Origin: Chloroflexota bacterium
Lineage (GTDB): Bacteria; Chloroflexota; Anaerolineae; Anaerolineales; UBA11858
Direction: 5' to 3'
Length of the DNA stretch: 32,937 bases
NCBI GenBank assembly: GCA_011039385.1
Contig: DRBO01000032.1
Span: forward strand, 1 to 32,937
This document shows positions 24,070 through 32,937 of the stretch, piece by piece; the first letter of the stretch is position 1, and each line of letters opens with the position of its first letter. The notes below the pieces were generated by a model. The model saw only the letters and a list, made by a program, of their open reading frames with translations. It had not been told where the DNA came from and did not search any database. Both the position numbers and the translations under genes were made by a program.

Positions 24070-27000
24070 TTATTCCACGATCACCCAATCGCTGCCGCTG
24101 CGGCCGAACACTTCCGGTGAGTACATCTCCTCGGCCTTGGCTGGGGGCACCACAAAGGTGCCGGGTGTCGTGGCGCGGGCCACGTATGTGTATTCAAACA
24201 CCCCATTCCACAACAAGGAGGTGAATACCTCCGCTCGCTCATCGCGCATATTCTGGTGCTCGTACCAGGTCCACCACCACCACCAGCCATAGGAGGATTC
24301 AGCGCTGTTAGGATCCTGGGGAACGCTGCCGGATACCGCCAGGGCGGGATTGATGATCTCCAGTCCAGCCGGCAGTGGGTCCACCAGCGCCACATGGTAG
24401 CGGCGGTTATCTGCCACCATGGTAAGCCGGATCCGGACCCTGGCACCGGCCTTGATCACCCAGGTGCCGTCTTCCAAACGCTTGACATCTTCAGGATCAT
24501 CCACAGCTTCATACTCGCGCTGGACCACAAATCCCATCTCCAGCGGTTCCAGTTTCAGGTCTGTGGGCGCATATTTCAATCCCAGGCGGTAGTAGAGCCG
24601 GCCGGGTCCTTCTTTACTAATGATCAGGTTCTGCTCTTCCAGCTTGGTATCCATCAGATAGCCCATGGGCACTTCCGTCAGATGGCGCTCGGTGCTGTAA
24701 CCTACATATTCATGTTCCCCGGCATAGGTCTCCCCCAACCAGATGCGTGCCACAAACTCAGGTTCCACGGATTCGAAGGTGTTGAAGTAGCGGTCCAGTG
24801 CCAGCAGCACAAATACATTCTCCTGGGTGCTGCCCCAGCGTCCCCGGGTGCGGTGGGCCAAAAGGCCGTTCACCAGCTTGGGGATCAGGTCGCTATCCGG
24901 ATCATCTGCGATCAGAGTATCGAGCATAACCGCATCGGTTTTACGATCCGAGCTCAGCAGCAGATAGGTCTGGTCATTGTAATTGGTTGTGAAATTCGCT
25001 GCGCCGGGAGTTTCCACCACACGATTCCCAACCCAGTTGTGTATCTCCTCCAATTCACTGAGTGAATTGGCATCATCCACCAGCACCTGCCAGATCCAGC
25101 CAATCCCGGCCATGGAGATCTGGTCAAACCCTGAGCGTTGGAACAGGTCCCTGGCTTTGGCAGGATCCGGCTCACCCATCAGGTCCCGGACATATAGCGC
25201 GTAGGAGCTGAGTGTGTTGCGGGTATATTCGCTGTACCAGTAGGGATAGTAGTTTTCGATGTTCCGCAGATAATCCAGGGACATTACCCACATATCCTCG
25301 GGCACATCAAACCCCTTCTGGTCCGCCCGCGCCAGGGCATGGGTGACATGGATGGTGTTGTAAGGGATCGAATCCTGACCGCGGCGCCAGTAAGGGAAAC
25401 CACCGTCGTAATTCTGGATTGCAGCCAAAGTTTCCAGATCCTTGGCAACCCGGTCCTCCATTTCTTGAGGAGAAGGCAGTTCTTCCGCTTCAAAGGCACT
25501 CAAGACGTCCCTCAGGGCAGCGATGCCCAGCACCCTGGACGCCATCTGCTCAGAGCATTCATAGGGGTAGGAGTATAGATAGACCACCGCGTCGGTCAAA
25601 GCCTGCAGCGCGGTTGAAGATGTGTTGATCTCCAACCCACCGAACTGCGGGAAGACGCCCTCCGGCCTGGCAACAGGCTGAGAGATCGCTCCTTGATCGA
25701 TCACACCGTAGGTTGCAAAAGCTTCAGTGGTAGCCGGCGTATAAACCGGAAGTTCACCAGCCGCCGCATCAGCATAGGACCCAGAAGTGGCTGCCACACG
25801 GAACTTGGCTGTGCCGGCCATCTCGGTTGAGATCGGGAATCTGACTTCGATCCGGTCATAAGCTGGTACGGTGACCTTATAGCCCTGGTCCCCGTTCAAT
25901 TCCAGGTTGCTGAGTTGGACCAGGACATCCGTTTCCAGGTCCTCTCCAGTCTGGTTTTGGAGCACAACCGGGAGCTCAAACCTGTCGCCAAAGTTCAAGA
26001 AGCGGGGTGCCGAGGGCCGCACCATCAGCGGCAGCCGGGCAGTAATGCTGGCTTCTCCCGAGCCAAAACCCTTACCGCTATCATCCACCGCGACCACCAT
26101 CACCCGATAGCGAGTCAGGTTGTCCGGCAGGTTGACCCGGACAAGAGCTTTCCCATCGCTGTCAGTTTTCACCTCAGGCGCGAAAGTCGCCAGGGGGTTG
26201 AAATCAATCCGGATCTGGATTGCTTCGCCAACTGGAGCGCCTTCATCCATCCCCATTCCTGCTGCTTCCATAGCAAGGTCCGCTTCGGCTGCCGCCGGCG
26301 CCTCCATGGCTTCTTCAACCATTGCCCCTTCCTTCTCCACAGTAACCTGGGAGACATTCCTGGCAGCGTCCGTCGCCTGGTCCAAGAGCGCAGCCGGGTT
26401 AGTCAGCACAATGCTGGCCCGGGTATAATAGCTGCTGGTATCCGCCGGCCTGGTAGCGTAAAAGACTGAGAGGGGATCCGCCAGCTGGTAGTTCGTCAAT
26501 CCCAGGATAGCCTCATCCACAACCACCACAGCGAGTTCTGCATTGGCGAGCGGCTCTCCGTAGGAGTCCCTGACAATCACATCCAGCCATGTATCCGCAC
26601 CCGGTTCCAGGGCTTCCTCGTGGGGTGTGACATCCAGATCGAGCGTGCGGGTCAGAGGGGGAACCGAAAGCAGCAGCTGCCCGGTCGCAAATGCCGGACG
26701 GGGCGGCGCGTCTCCCAGGAGCTCTCCCTGATCATCTGTGCGGGGAGCGGAGCCCACCACATCTACCTGGATATGAAGATTTGGGATAGCCTTCTCTTCA
26801 ATCGGCACCCGCAGCGTATAGCTGGTGCCATCAAACTGGAAGTTTTCGGTTGAAATGATCCCATTGCGGCTGATGGTCAGTAAGCCCTCGCCGTTGGCGA
26901 AAGGCGCTTCCACCAGGATCTCCGCTACATCACCAGGCTGATAGGTTTCCTGATCTGGGATCAGGGTGACCTGCTCCTGTTCCACATCTCGGGAGGGAGG

Positions 27001-30000
27001 CCGTTGTCCTCCACTCACCCAACGGGTGAAGCGGCTCTGATTCAATCGCCCTTCACTATCGGTCACAACCGCGGTGATCTGGTAGCGCCCTCCCCGGGGC
27101 GTTTCAAATTCACAGCTGACTGGCTCATCGCTTGAACCAACACTGCATTCCTGGGTATCCACCTCGGCTTCCTGCCAGCGTCCGTCCTGGTATTTCCATT
27201 CCAGGCGGGCTGCCGCGACATTGATGGGGCGATCCGTAACCAGATTCCCATCCAGATCCGTGACGATCAGGTCCACCTCGAGCGGCTCACCCTGCTGCAC
27301 AAAATAGCGGTCAGTGCGCATACCCACATATAAGTCAGCGGGATGGACTATCAAGCTGGTTGATCCGGTCCAGGCCTGTCTGTTGACATCAAAGACTGTG
27401 CCTTCGGCGATCAGACTGTACGGCCGAGGTTCCTCCATGGACTCGAAATCTAGCCGCAGATAATGGTTGCCAGAAGCATCCGTTCGGCCGCTGAAACTGG
27501 CACCGGAGGCTCCCTGGTTTCCATTGTAGAAATAATCGTAGTACCACCAGGGTGTCCAGTACCCGAAGCTGAAATCCGGCCAATTAGGCGGTTGATAGTT
27601 GGTGGGTGTGGAATTGACATACCAGCTGGTCTCTGCATTGGGCAGAGGACCTCCAGCGTAATATTTAGCCTCTACAGCCAGCACAGCGTGCCCGCCTACA
27701 AAATAGGGGCCGGTGGTTTCATTCCGGGCGCTGACCTCAAATTCCGGCCGACGGAACTCCTGAACTTGAATGCTGTGATAGTAATTGTTGTGATCAATAC
27801 CCGATAACGTCCCAATCGGACTGAAAATGATCTGGGTATAGCCTAAATTCGCGTTTTCCGGCAGTGTGAAGTGGAAATCAAATCCACCCAGCGCGTTGAC
27901 ATCTACCTGACCGGATGCCAGTTCATTGCCCTGGGATCCGATCACCTGGTAGGAAACTCTGCTGACTTGATCCCCCACTAATGCTACATCGCCAGACTCA
28001 TCCGTGCCGATCCGCCGCATCCAGCCTTTGAGATAGACTTCCTCCCCGGGTTTATACATCTGGCGGTCATCCCAGACATACCAGCGCAGCTCATCCTCCA
28101 GAGAACGGGGTGTCCAGTTGCTTTCACCCCAGTAAAAAGTGGATGGCGGCAGGAAAGCCAGATCATCCCCATTCTGCCCAACCAGATAAGGGACTCCAGA
28201 AGGCGGCAAATCAAACCTGGCCACGCCATCGGAATTTGTCCCGGCGATCGCAGGGCCTGCTCCTGAACGGATATCCAGGTTTGCTATCGGCGCACCGCTT
28301 CGCAGATCCGTAGCCCACACCACCATTTCAGAATGGTCCACGAAGGCATCCAGACCGATCTGGGTCACCTGAACCCAAACATTGACATGCTCCCAGTACC
28401 TTTCCTGCTCAAACAAACCTTTGGGAGGACGGGCTAAGACCACAAACTGTCCGCTATTGCCATCGAGATACTCCGCCAGGGATATGTATGTTTCCGTAAG
28501 TTTATCAGCCGGCGATTCAATATTGACCGTGTCGTCAAACACCTTGGTTCCTGGAGGTGTGAGCTGCAGGTCTGTGCGCTGATAATCACGAAGATACTGC
28601 TGGAAGTCAGCCCAATCAGAGGGTTCAACCTGGTAGATCTCCACCTTGAGTTTGTTGTGATTAATGGTGAACAGTGACAATGCTGGACTGGTATCTAAGG
28701 GATCCATAGTGACAAAGATCTCATCAGGACCAAACAGGATTGGTTCTGCCGCTCCAATTCGGAATTTAAGCCTCTCATCTGAGCCCAGGGTCTGGCCGAA
28801 TTGATCTTTTATGGATTCGTCCACTGTTACCCGGTAAGTGGTCCTGCCCTGCGTGTTGCCCCGAATGTTAATGGTGTTCCCATAAATATTGATCGAGGCA
28901 TTGGGCAGCCCCGGATCAATTGTGAGCATGCTGGGATCATAAGCATCCAGATCAATGGGGTTGTTAAAGCGGATGAACAGGGGTGTCAATGGACGGCATT
29001 CATCGTCTCCCCAGGAACAGCCGTGGTCCTCGATCCGCAAGGGCGCGTAGGTGCTGAAACTGTAACTCTGGTCTGTTTCTGTTACCAGGGAACCTTCCGC
29101 GGAGGGAGTGCCTGTTTTAATGACAACAGAGACCGATGTGTCAGGAGGTAGTTCTTCCAGGACTTTAAAGGCCAGCCAGCGGCCAGCCTGGGCGTTTTCT
29201 GCTCTTCGGCTGACTATCTCATCGGACTCGATTTCCTCCTGACTGGCCAACTTGATCCCCACCAGCTTGCTGCCAGCTGTTACCTGGATATTTTCCAGGA
29301 CAGCTTCCGGGTTGATGCGCTGATCAAAGGATACAAAGAACAGCGGGTCCAGGGGTTGGGGACTGCCAGAAGGATAATAATCCTCTAAAATCGGCGGGGG
29401 CGTGGAAAATCGAAAATGGACTGTCTCCTGCAGCACATTGCCGGAAGCTGACTCCACACCGGCCGGGATGGTAACCAGATATTCTGTTGCCATCGGCAGC
29501 CGGTCGATTAATTCAGGATCATAGTTGAAATTTAGTGTACGGGTGCCTAACCAGCGCCAGGTACCGGGAATCCTCGGGGTCACCTGGACCGGTACACCTT
29601 CTGCATCCAGTATCTCCAGGGTATTAAGGGCGATCATGGGCTGATTAAAGGTCACACTGATAAAAGGTGCGATCGCAACCTCCCCGTTCGGAGCAAAGCG
29701 CAGCACCTCCAGCTCCTCACCATAGACGGGCTCTGGGCCGGTCAGTTCCGATGAGGTTGGGAAAGTTTCTGGAATGGTCTCGCCAGTTAGCGGTGGCGGC
29801 AGGATTTCGTCCGGGAGTCGGAAATCTACCCCCAGATCCTGGTCATCGACCCAGGGAGCCAACCGATCAAGGATGGCTTGTATTTCCGCGTCAGTTAGCG
29901 GCATTCCCCTGATTGGAACAAGCTGTTCAATGACTGCTGGCACCGCCTGCCCGTCACTCAAACGAAGGGTCAAACCTTGCTGGTCCTCACCTTCCCCATT

Positions 30001-30186
30001 AAAGATCGGACCTCCCGTCTCGACCATAACGCCTGAATCCGTCTGGTCAATAGGAATCGGCTGGGGAGTGACCGGGCTGCTGCCTCCAATCCCCAAGAAG
30101 CTGCATCCTGCCGAAATGCTTGTTACGAACACCACGGTCAGAAAAATCCAAATCCAGCTTTTGATAGCAGCGGTTTTAGTCATCAT
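24070..30186 (-). CDS. Alpha-2-macroglobulin family lipoprotein with thioester
   Basis: 2038-residue protein. The signal peptide ends in a lipobox (SAGC, lipidated Cys28), so it is anchored outside the membrane. The thioester motif is intact: CSEQ at 1544-1547, after the YSYPYE segment. An Ala/Met/Glu-rich stretch at about 1277-1322 before IRIDFNPLATFAPEVKTD is the likely bait region. DEAILGLTNYQLADPLSVF, the DNLTRYRV segment and the C-terminal RDERAEVF...YVARATTPGTFVVPPAKAEEMYSPEVFGR are family hallmarks. Members trap attacking proteases after bait cleavage. E. coli pairs this protein with PbpC; no such gene is adjacent here. It is longer than E. coli YfhM (about 1650), with extra N-terminal Ig-like domains. 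AAGGAG lies 8 nt before ATG 30186. A run of five Trp occurs near residue 1965. Confidence 0.95.
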   Translation of the reverse strand: MMTKTAAIKSWIWIFLTVVFVTSISAGCSFLGIGGSSPVTPQPIPIDQTDSGVMVETGGPIFNGEGEDQQGLTLRLSDGQAVPAVIEQLVPIRGMPLTDAEIQAILDRLAPWVDDQDLGVDFRLPDEILPPPLTGETIPETFPTSSELTGPEPVYGEELEVLRFAPNGEVAIAPFISVTFNQPMIALNTLEILDAEGVPVQVTPRIPGTWRWLGTRTLNFNYDPELIDRLPMATEYLVTIPAGVESASGNVLQETVHFRFSTPPPILEDYYPSGSPQPLDPLFFVSFDQRINPEAVLENIQVTAGSKLVGIKLASQEEIESDEIVSRRAENAQAGRWLAFKVLEELPPDTSVSVVIKTGTPSAEGSLVTETDQSYSFSTYAPLRIEDHGCSWGDDECRPLTPLFIRFNNPIDLDAYDPSMLTIDPGLPNASINIYGNTINIRGNTQGRTTYRVTVDESIKDQFGQTLGSDERLKFRIGAAEPILFGPDEIFVTMDPLDTSPALSLFTINHNKLKVEIYQVEPSDWADFQQYLRDYQRTDLQLTPPGTKVFDDTVNIESPADKLTETYISLAEYLDGNSGQFVVLARPPKGLFEQERYWEHVNVWVQVTQIGLDAFVDHSEMVVWATDLRSGAPIANLDIRSGAGPAIAGTNSDGVARFDLPPSGVPYLVGQNGDDLAFLPPSTFYWGESNWTPRSLEDELRWYVWDDRQMYKPGEEVYLKGWMRRIGTDESGDVALVGDQVSRVSYQVIGSQGNELASGQVDVNALGGFDFHFTLPENANLGYTQIIFSPIGTLSGIDHNNYYHSIQVQEFRRPEFEVSARNETTGPYFVGGHAVLAVEAKYYAGGPLPNAETSWYVNSTPTNYQPPNWPDFSFGYWTPWWYYDYFYNGNQGASGASFSGRTDASGNHYLRLDFESMEEPRPYSLIAEGTVFDVNRQAWTGSTSLIVHPADLYVGMRTDRYFVQQGEPLEVDLIVTDLDGNLVTDRPINVAAARLEWKYQDGRWQEAEVDTQECSVGSSDEPVSCEFETPRGGRYQITAVVTDSEGRLNQSRFTRWVSGGQRPPSRDVEQEQVTLIPDQETYQPGDVAEILVEAPFANGEGLLTISRNGIISTENFQFDGTSYTLRVPIEEKAIPNLHIQVDVVGSAPRTDDQGELLGDAPPRPAFATGQLLLSVPPLTRTLDLDVTPHEEALEPGADTWLDVIVRDSYGEPLANAELAVVVVDEAILGLTNYQLADPLSVFYATRPADTSSYYTRASIVLTNPAALLDQATDAARNVSQVTVEKEGAMVEEAMEAPAAAEADLAMEAAGMGMDEGAPVGEAIQIRIDFNPLATFAPEVKTDSDGKALVRVNLPDNLTRYRVMVVAVDDSGKGFGSGEASITARLPLMVRPSAPRFLNFGDRFELPVVLQNQTGEDLETDVLVQLSNLELNGDQGYKVTVPAYDRIEVRFPISTEMAGTAKFRVAATSGSYADAAAGELPVYTPATTEAFATYGVIDQGAISQPVARPEGVFPQFGGLEINTSSTALQALTDAVVYLYSYPYECSEQMASRVLGIAALRDVLSAFEAEELPSPQEMEDRVAKDLETLAAIQNYDGGFPYWRRGQDSIPYNTIHVTHALARADQKGFDVPEDMWVMSLDYLRNIENYYPYWYSEYTRNTLSSYALYVRDLMGEPDPAKARDLFQRSGFDQISMAGIGWIWQVLVDDANSLSELEEIHNWVGNRVVETPGAANFTTNYNDQTYLLLSSDRKTDAVMLDTLIADDPDSDLIPKLVNGLLAHRTRGRWGSTQENVFVLLALDRYFNTFESVEPEFVARIWLGETYAGEHEYVGYSTERHLTEVPMGYLMDTKLEEQNLIISKEGPGRLYYRLGLKYAPTDLKLEPLEMGFVVQREYEAVDDPEDVKRLEDGTWVIKAGARVRIRLTMVADNRRYHVALVDPLPAGLEIINPALAVSGSVPQDPNSAESSYGWWWWWTWYEHQNMRDERAEVFTSLLWNGVFEYTYVARATTPGTFVVPPAKAEEMYSPEVFGRSGSDWVIVE

Positions 30187-30231
30187 CGGAGCACTCCTTC
30201 TTGTCGAGAAAATTAACCTTTAACCACAAGC

Positions 30232-30271
30232 CTGAAAGAAAAACCATCCAGCTTAGAAGATAGGACGGTTT
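30232..30271 (-). terminator. Terminator of the DNPH1-like gene
   Basis: On the minus strand AAACCGTCC pairs with GGATGGTTT (one G-U) around a 13-nt loop, followed by TTTCTTTC. It lies about 50 nt past the stop of the 30320-30754 gene and just upstream of the macroglobulin gene, separating the two. Confidence 0.75.
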
Positions 30272-30319
30272 TTCCCCGAAATAAGTTCCTCCGGAAGGCA
30301 ATATTCCTGTCCTCCTGGA

Positions 30320-30754
30320 TCACAAACCGGATTTCTCCCGGGCAGCAGTCAGATACTCTCCCAGCATGGCCTCTGCTTCTGTCAGATCCTGATAAGCCCT
30401 GACAGTCAAAAGGGGATGAGGATTTCCCGTGATCATTTTGGATACCATCACATCTTGATTGTATAGGCACAGGACCGGTTTTCCCAGGTAGAGAGCATAG
30501 CCAATCTCATAACCGACACCATGAGAAGGTGTACTGACTTCGGCGACCAGCAAGTCGCTTTCTTCTATCCAATCCACATCCCTCTGGTAGATGTCCTGCG
30601 GTTCCTTCTGGCCATCAATGACCTCGATCCCGGTTTCTGCGATATGGGCTGTAGGCACTTCGACCCCCATCTCCTCCAGTGCGCCGACAAGATGCTGGTA
30701 GGCCTTTTCATCCTTCCTGCCCCCGCTGATCGAACAGGCAAAATAAATTTTCAT
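30320..30754 (-). CDS. DNPH1/nucleoside 2-deoxyribosyltransferase-like protein
   Basis: 144-residue protein of the nucleoside 2-deoxyribosyltransferase fold. The N-terminal KIYFACSISGGR is the phosphate-binding start seen in DNPH1 (Rcl), which hydrolyses the N-glycosidic bond of 2'-deoxynucleoside 5'-monophosphates. The catalytic Glu is likely Glu83 in STPSHGVGYEIGYAL; Asp residues in DIYQRDVDWIEESD complete the site. A nucleotide-pool cleaning role is probable, but a deoxyribosyltransferase cannot be excluded. GAGGGAAG lies 5 nt before the ATG. It is divergent from the ABC ATPase gene. Confidence 0.82.
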   Translation of the reverse strand: MKIYFACSISGGRKDEKAYQHLVGALEEMGVEVPTAHIAETGIEVIDGQKEPQDIYQRDVDWIEESDLLVAEVSTPSHGVGYEIGYALYLGKPVLCLYNQDVMVSKMITGNPHPLLTVRAYQDLTEAEAMLGEYLTAAREKSGL

Positions 30755-30782
30755 GGGCTTCCCTCATAGGAAATTTGATTAT

Positions 30783-30823
30783 GTTATACTCGAAATTGAC
30801 TTTTGTGATCAATTTGTCTAAAT
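30783..30823. promoter_or_regulatory. Overlapping divergent promoters
   Basis: On the minus strand, TTGATC (30807-30812) and TATAAC (30783-30788) are 18 nt apart and face the DNPH1-like gene. On the plus strand, TTGACT (30796-30801) and CTAAAT (30818-30823) are 16 nt apart and face the ABC ATPase. The two sets interleave, so the promoters would compete. Confidence 0.45.
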
Positions 30824-30840
30824 TGTACCCTTGGATTGTG

Positions 30841-31899
30841 ATGCAAGGTTTAGAAATTCGCGATATTCAAAAATCTTTTGACAATCAGCCCGTGCTGAGT
30901 GGTATTTCCTTTCAACAAACCCCGGGGGAAATTCTGGCCTTGCTGGGCCCCAGCGGGAGCGGGAAAACCACTTTGCTGGAGATTATTGCCGGACTGATCG
31001 AGCCAGACAGCGGGGATTGCTTCTGGGATGGAAAATCCCTCCTCGGGATTCCTCCTCACCAGCGCTCATTCGGGTTGATGTTCCAGGAATATGTCCTTTT
31101 TCCCCACAAGAATGTCCGCGATAATGTCGCCTTTGGATTAAAGATGGCGGGGGAGAAGCCGGAGATCTCAAGTGCGCGGGTGAGGGAAACCCTCAAACTA
31201 GTAGGGCTGGAGGGGTTTGAAAACCGAGATATCAGCACTCTCTCCGGGGGAGAACAGCAGCGGGTCGCGTTAGCCCGCAGCCTGGCCCCTGAGCCAAAAC
31301 TGGTCATGCTGGATGAACCCCTGGGGGCGCTGGACCGGACTATTCGGGAAAGGCTCGTGGGCGATCTCCGCCGGATCCTCAAGGGAGCCCGGCAAACTGC
31401 CCTGTATGTCACTCACGACCAGGAAGAAGCTTTCAGCATTTCGGACCGGGTTGTGATCCTGGGGGATGGAAAAGCAGCCCAAATTGGCACACCTCAGGAA
31501 ATCTACTACCATCCCGCCTCCCCCTACGTGGCCAGGTTCCTGGGTATGGACAATTTTCTAGAAGGGAAAGCCCGGAAGAATGCGCTGGGTTCGGTGGTCA
31601 AAACCAGCCTGGGGGAATGGCAAACCAGCCAGGATTGGCAGGGAGATGGTTCTGTGCTGCTCCGGCCTGATAGAATCCAGATCCTTGCTGAAGCTACTGA
31701 CAGCCTTCCCTGCCTGGAAGGTGCCGTTCTGAGCAGTAGATTCAGCGGTTCAGACCTGCAAATTGATTTGGATATCGACCAAATTCGGATCCAGTTCACC
31801 ACAGCTGAATCCAGAATACCCGTACCAAATATGGGGGAAAAACTAGTTGTCTGCTTTAATCCCGACCAGGCAATACATTTTTTCCCAAATCAGAAATGA
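30841..31899 (+). CDS. Orphan importer-type ABC ATPase (PotA/FbpC/CysA-like)
   Basis: 352-residue ATPase with a C-terminal regulatory extension. Walker A is GPSGSGKTT, the Q-loop lies in LMFQEYVLFPH, the signature is LSGGEQQR, Walker B is LVMLDEPLGALD and the H-loop is VTHDQEEA. Residues about 240-352 form a TOBE-like domain (LLRPDRIQIL). This architecture belongs to importers of polyamines, iron, sulfate, molybdate or thiamine; the substrate cannot be told. No permease or binding-protein gene is adjacent. The frame extends upstream to 30775, but MQGLEIRDIQKSF is the usual family start. A start at 30841 leaves a very short leader (about 10 nt) if the TTGACT/CTAAAT promoter is used, and there is no clear ribosome binding site. 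Confidence 0.88.
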   Translation: MQGLEIRDIQKSFDNQPVLSGISFQQTPGEILALLGPSGSGKTTLLEIIAGLIEPDSGDCFWDGKSLLGIPPHQRSFGLMFQEYVLFPHKNVRDNVAFGLKMAGEKPEISSARVRETLKLVGLEGFENRDISTLSGGEQQRVALARSLAPEPKLVMLDEPLGALDRTIRERLVGDLRRILKGARQTALYVTHDQEEAFSISDRVVILGDGKAAQIGTPQEIYYHPASPYVARFLGMDNFLEGKARKNALGSVVKTSLGEWQTSQDWQGDGSVLLRPDRIQILAEATDSLPCLEGAVLSSRFSGSDLQIDLDIDQIRIQFTTAESRIPVPNMGEKLVVCFNPDQAIHFFPNQK

Positions 31900-31959
31900 T
31901 GGCGTTGGCGGGGAACAGACTGCCAGGGTTTAATCTCATATCAACTACTCCAGGAATCC

Positions 31960-32775
31960 CTACCAGGTCCCGGTCAGGAAATAGCGGACCGCATCGATCA
32001 GCGTGATCTGAAAAGACGCTGTGCCAAAGCCTGCCAGGATCCACCAGCCCAGGTCTCCCCAGCTGCTAAAAGAATTTTCTCTGCGGAACAGCAAGATCCA
32101 AATCATCGTATAGAGCAGTGTTAGCAGAACCAGCAATCCGCCGGTGCTGAGCAGAATCAGCGAGTAGAGGATCAACGGGTGGCCGGTCAGAACCAGCAGC
32201 CCAATCCCAATCCCTCCTCCAGTCCACAGCAGCCATTCTCTGGTCCCTGCCAGGGGCTTTTCAAGTGAGTAGTCCTTCCAGATCGTCTGTCCCATCAGCG
32301 GATAATACAACCCGCTGATTGCCAGGCCCATGCCCAGACCGGTAAACAACCTCAGTGGATTATTGGGTAAATAAAGAGACCAGTTCTCAAGGCCAGGATA
32401 GAGATAAAAAAACGAGTTCAGGCCATCCAGGGCATAAAGAAGGACCAGGAGGACTAACACGCCAGCAGCCCACCGGGAAGGGAATCCTGATTTTTTCTTA
32501 CCCAAAAGGACTTGCAGCCCAAATCCCCACAGGAACCCCAGGTACTGACCACTGCAGCGAGCGCAGAGCGAAAAAGGTCGATCACCAATCATAAAGGAAT
32601 GGGAGCTGATCCGGTGGCAAACTGCATAGGCAACCGCATCGGATTTGCCAAGCAGCCCCGGAGGAGTGGTTATCAGCCAGATCAGCAGCAATCCGCCAGT
32701 GAAAACCACCAGGAGTATTTTGAGAGCGATCTTGGGTTTTCTTTTCCCGGATTGCATATCGGATTCTGCAGCCAT
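31960..32775 (-). CDS. DUF2085 family membrane protein
   Basis: 271-residue membrane protein with about seven hydrophobic segments. The DUF2085 signature is present: CHR (53-55), His59, then GDRPFSLCARCSGQYLGF with Cys71 and Cys74, a pattern that could bind a metal between membrane helices. Function of the family is unknown. It is longer than many family members, with additional C-terminal helices. It lies 21 nt downstream of surE on the same strand, so they are probably co-transcribed. GGGAG lies 11 nt before the ATG at 32775; a second ATG at 32757 has no ribosome binding site. Confidence 0.85.
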   Translation of the reverse strand: MAAESDMQSGKRKPKIALKILLVVFTGGLLLIWLITTPPGLLGKSDAVAYAVCHRISSHSFMIGDRPFSLCARCSGQYLGFLWGFGLQVLLGKKKSGFPSRWAAGVLVLLVLLYALDGLNSFFYLYPGLENWSLYLPNNPLRLFTGLGMGLAISGLYYPLMGQTIWKDYSLEKPLAGTREWLLWTGGGIGIGLLVLTGHPLILYSLILLSTGGLLVLLTLLYTMIWILLFRRENSFSSWGDLGWWILAGFGTASFQITLIDAVRYFLTGTW

Positions 32776-32796
32776 AACAATCGGAGCTCCCGGAGA

Positions 32797-32937
32797 TTAC
32801 TCTCCAAAGATTTTATCCAGCACCTGTAAAGTATTGGCTGCTGTCAGATCCAGATTCAATGGAGTCAGCGAGGTATATCCCGCCTTCAACGCCCCAATAT
32901 CCGTTCCCTGATCGGGAATGCCTGTTGGTGGATCCCC
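32797..32937 (-). CDS. surE: 5'/3'-nucleotidase SurE, C-terminal end (partial)
   Basis: Only the last 46 codons lie in the window; the gene continues beyond the right edge. The translated segment includes GTDIGALKAGYTSLTPLNLD and then LTAANTLQVLDKIFGE before TAA at 32797-32799. The pattern GTD-AL--GY-S-TPL--DLT is characteristic of the SurE C-terminus. SurE removes phosphate from nucleoside monophosphates and exopolyphosphate. The gene is upstream of, and likely in an operon with, the DUF2085 gene. Confidence 0.85.
   Translation of the reverse strand, partial: GDPPTGIPDQGTDIGALKAGYTSLTPLNLDLTAANTLQVLDKIFGE

Overview
The window reads as a chromosomal segment from an anaerobic or microaerophilic, moderate-GC bacterium with a single cell membrane, most likely a member of the Chloroflexota (Anaerolineae type). 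That placement is inferred from gene content: a K+-independent membrane pyrophosphatase, a four-gene FixABCX-like electron-transfer flavoprotein operon, a very large alpha-2-macroglobulin lipoprotein, split MacAB-type exporters with a lipoprotein, and small secreted proteins beside an OmpR-type two-component system. No rRNA, tRNA, insertion sequence, prophage or CRISPR array was seen.

Left part (1-9240): a small hypothetical ORF; hppA ending in a strong terminator; an etfB-etfA-fixC-fixX operon joined by ATGA overlaps and closed by a terminator; a small membrane protein overlapping a CPBP intramembrane protease; then a peroxiredoxin. An ORF caller breaks the peroxiredoxin in two. An in-frame TGA lies exactly at the peroxidatic cysteine codon and is followed at the right distance by a perfect 6-bp hairpin with a GGUC loop (bacterial SECIS), so it is read here as one 233-residue selenoprotein.

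Middle part (9300-19540): an adenylate-kinase-like P-loop protein, a class V aminotransferase (cysteine-desulfurase fold), a radical SAM protein and an MscS channel, all on the + strand. Convergent to them is a 995-residue protein that joins two receiver-like domains to a pyruvate phosphate dikinase/PEP synthase ATP-grasp domain but lacks the phosphohistidine and PEP/pyruvate domains. Next come a small secreted protein, a response regulator and a sensor kinase.

Right part (19541-32937): on the - strand, macA-like fusion protein, ABC ATPase, ABC permease and a small lipoprotein; a 2038-residue alpha-2-macroglobulin with an intact CSEQ thioester motif; a DNPH1-like nucleotide hydrolase; then a divergent orphan importer-type ABC ATPase (+); and finally a DUF2085 membrane protein preceded by the 3' end of surE (-, cut by the window edge).

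Two non-coding patterns tie the right half together. Similar 11-bp-period direct repeats abut a -10-like hexamer upstream of both the small-secreted-protein/two-component genes and the macA operon, suggesting that the OmpR-type regulator controls itself and the exporter. A nearly identical 31-nt terminator hairpin also occurs at both ends of the exporter block; its left copy encodes the last residues of the sensor kinase.
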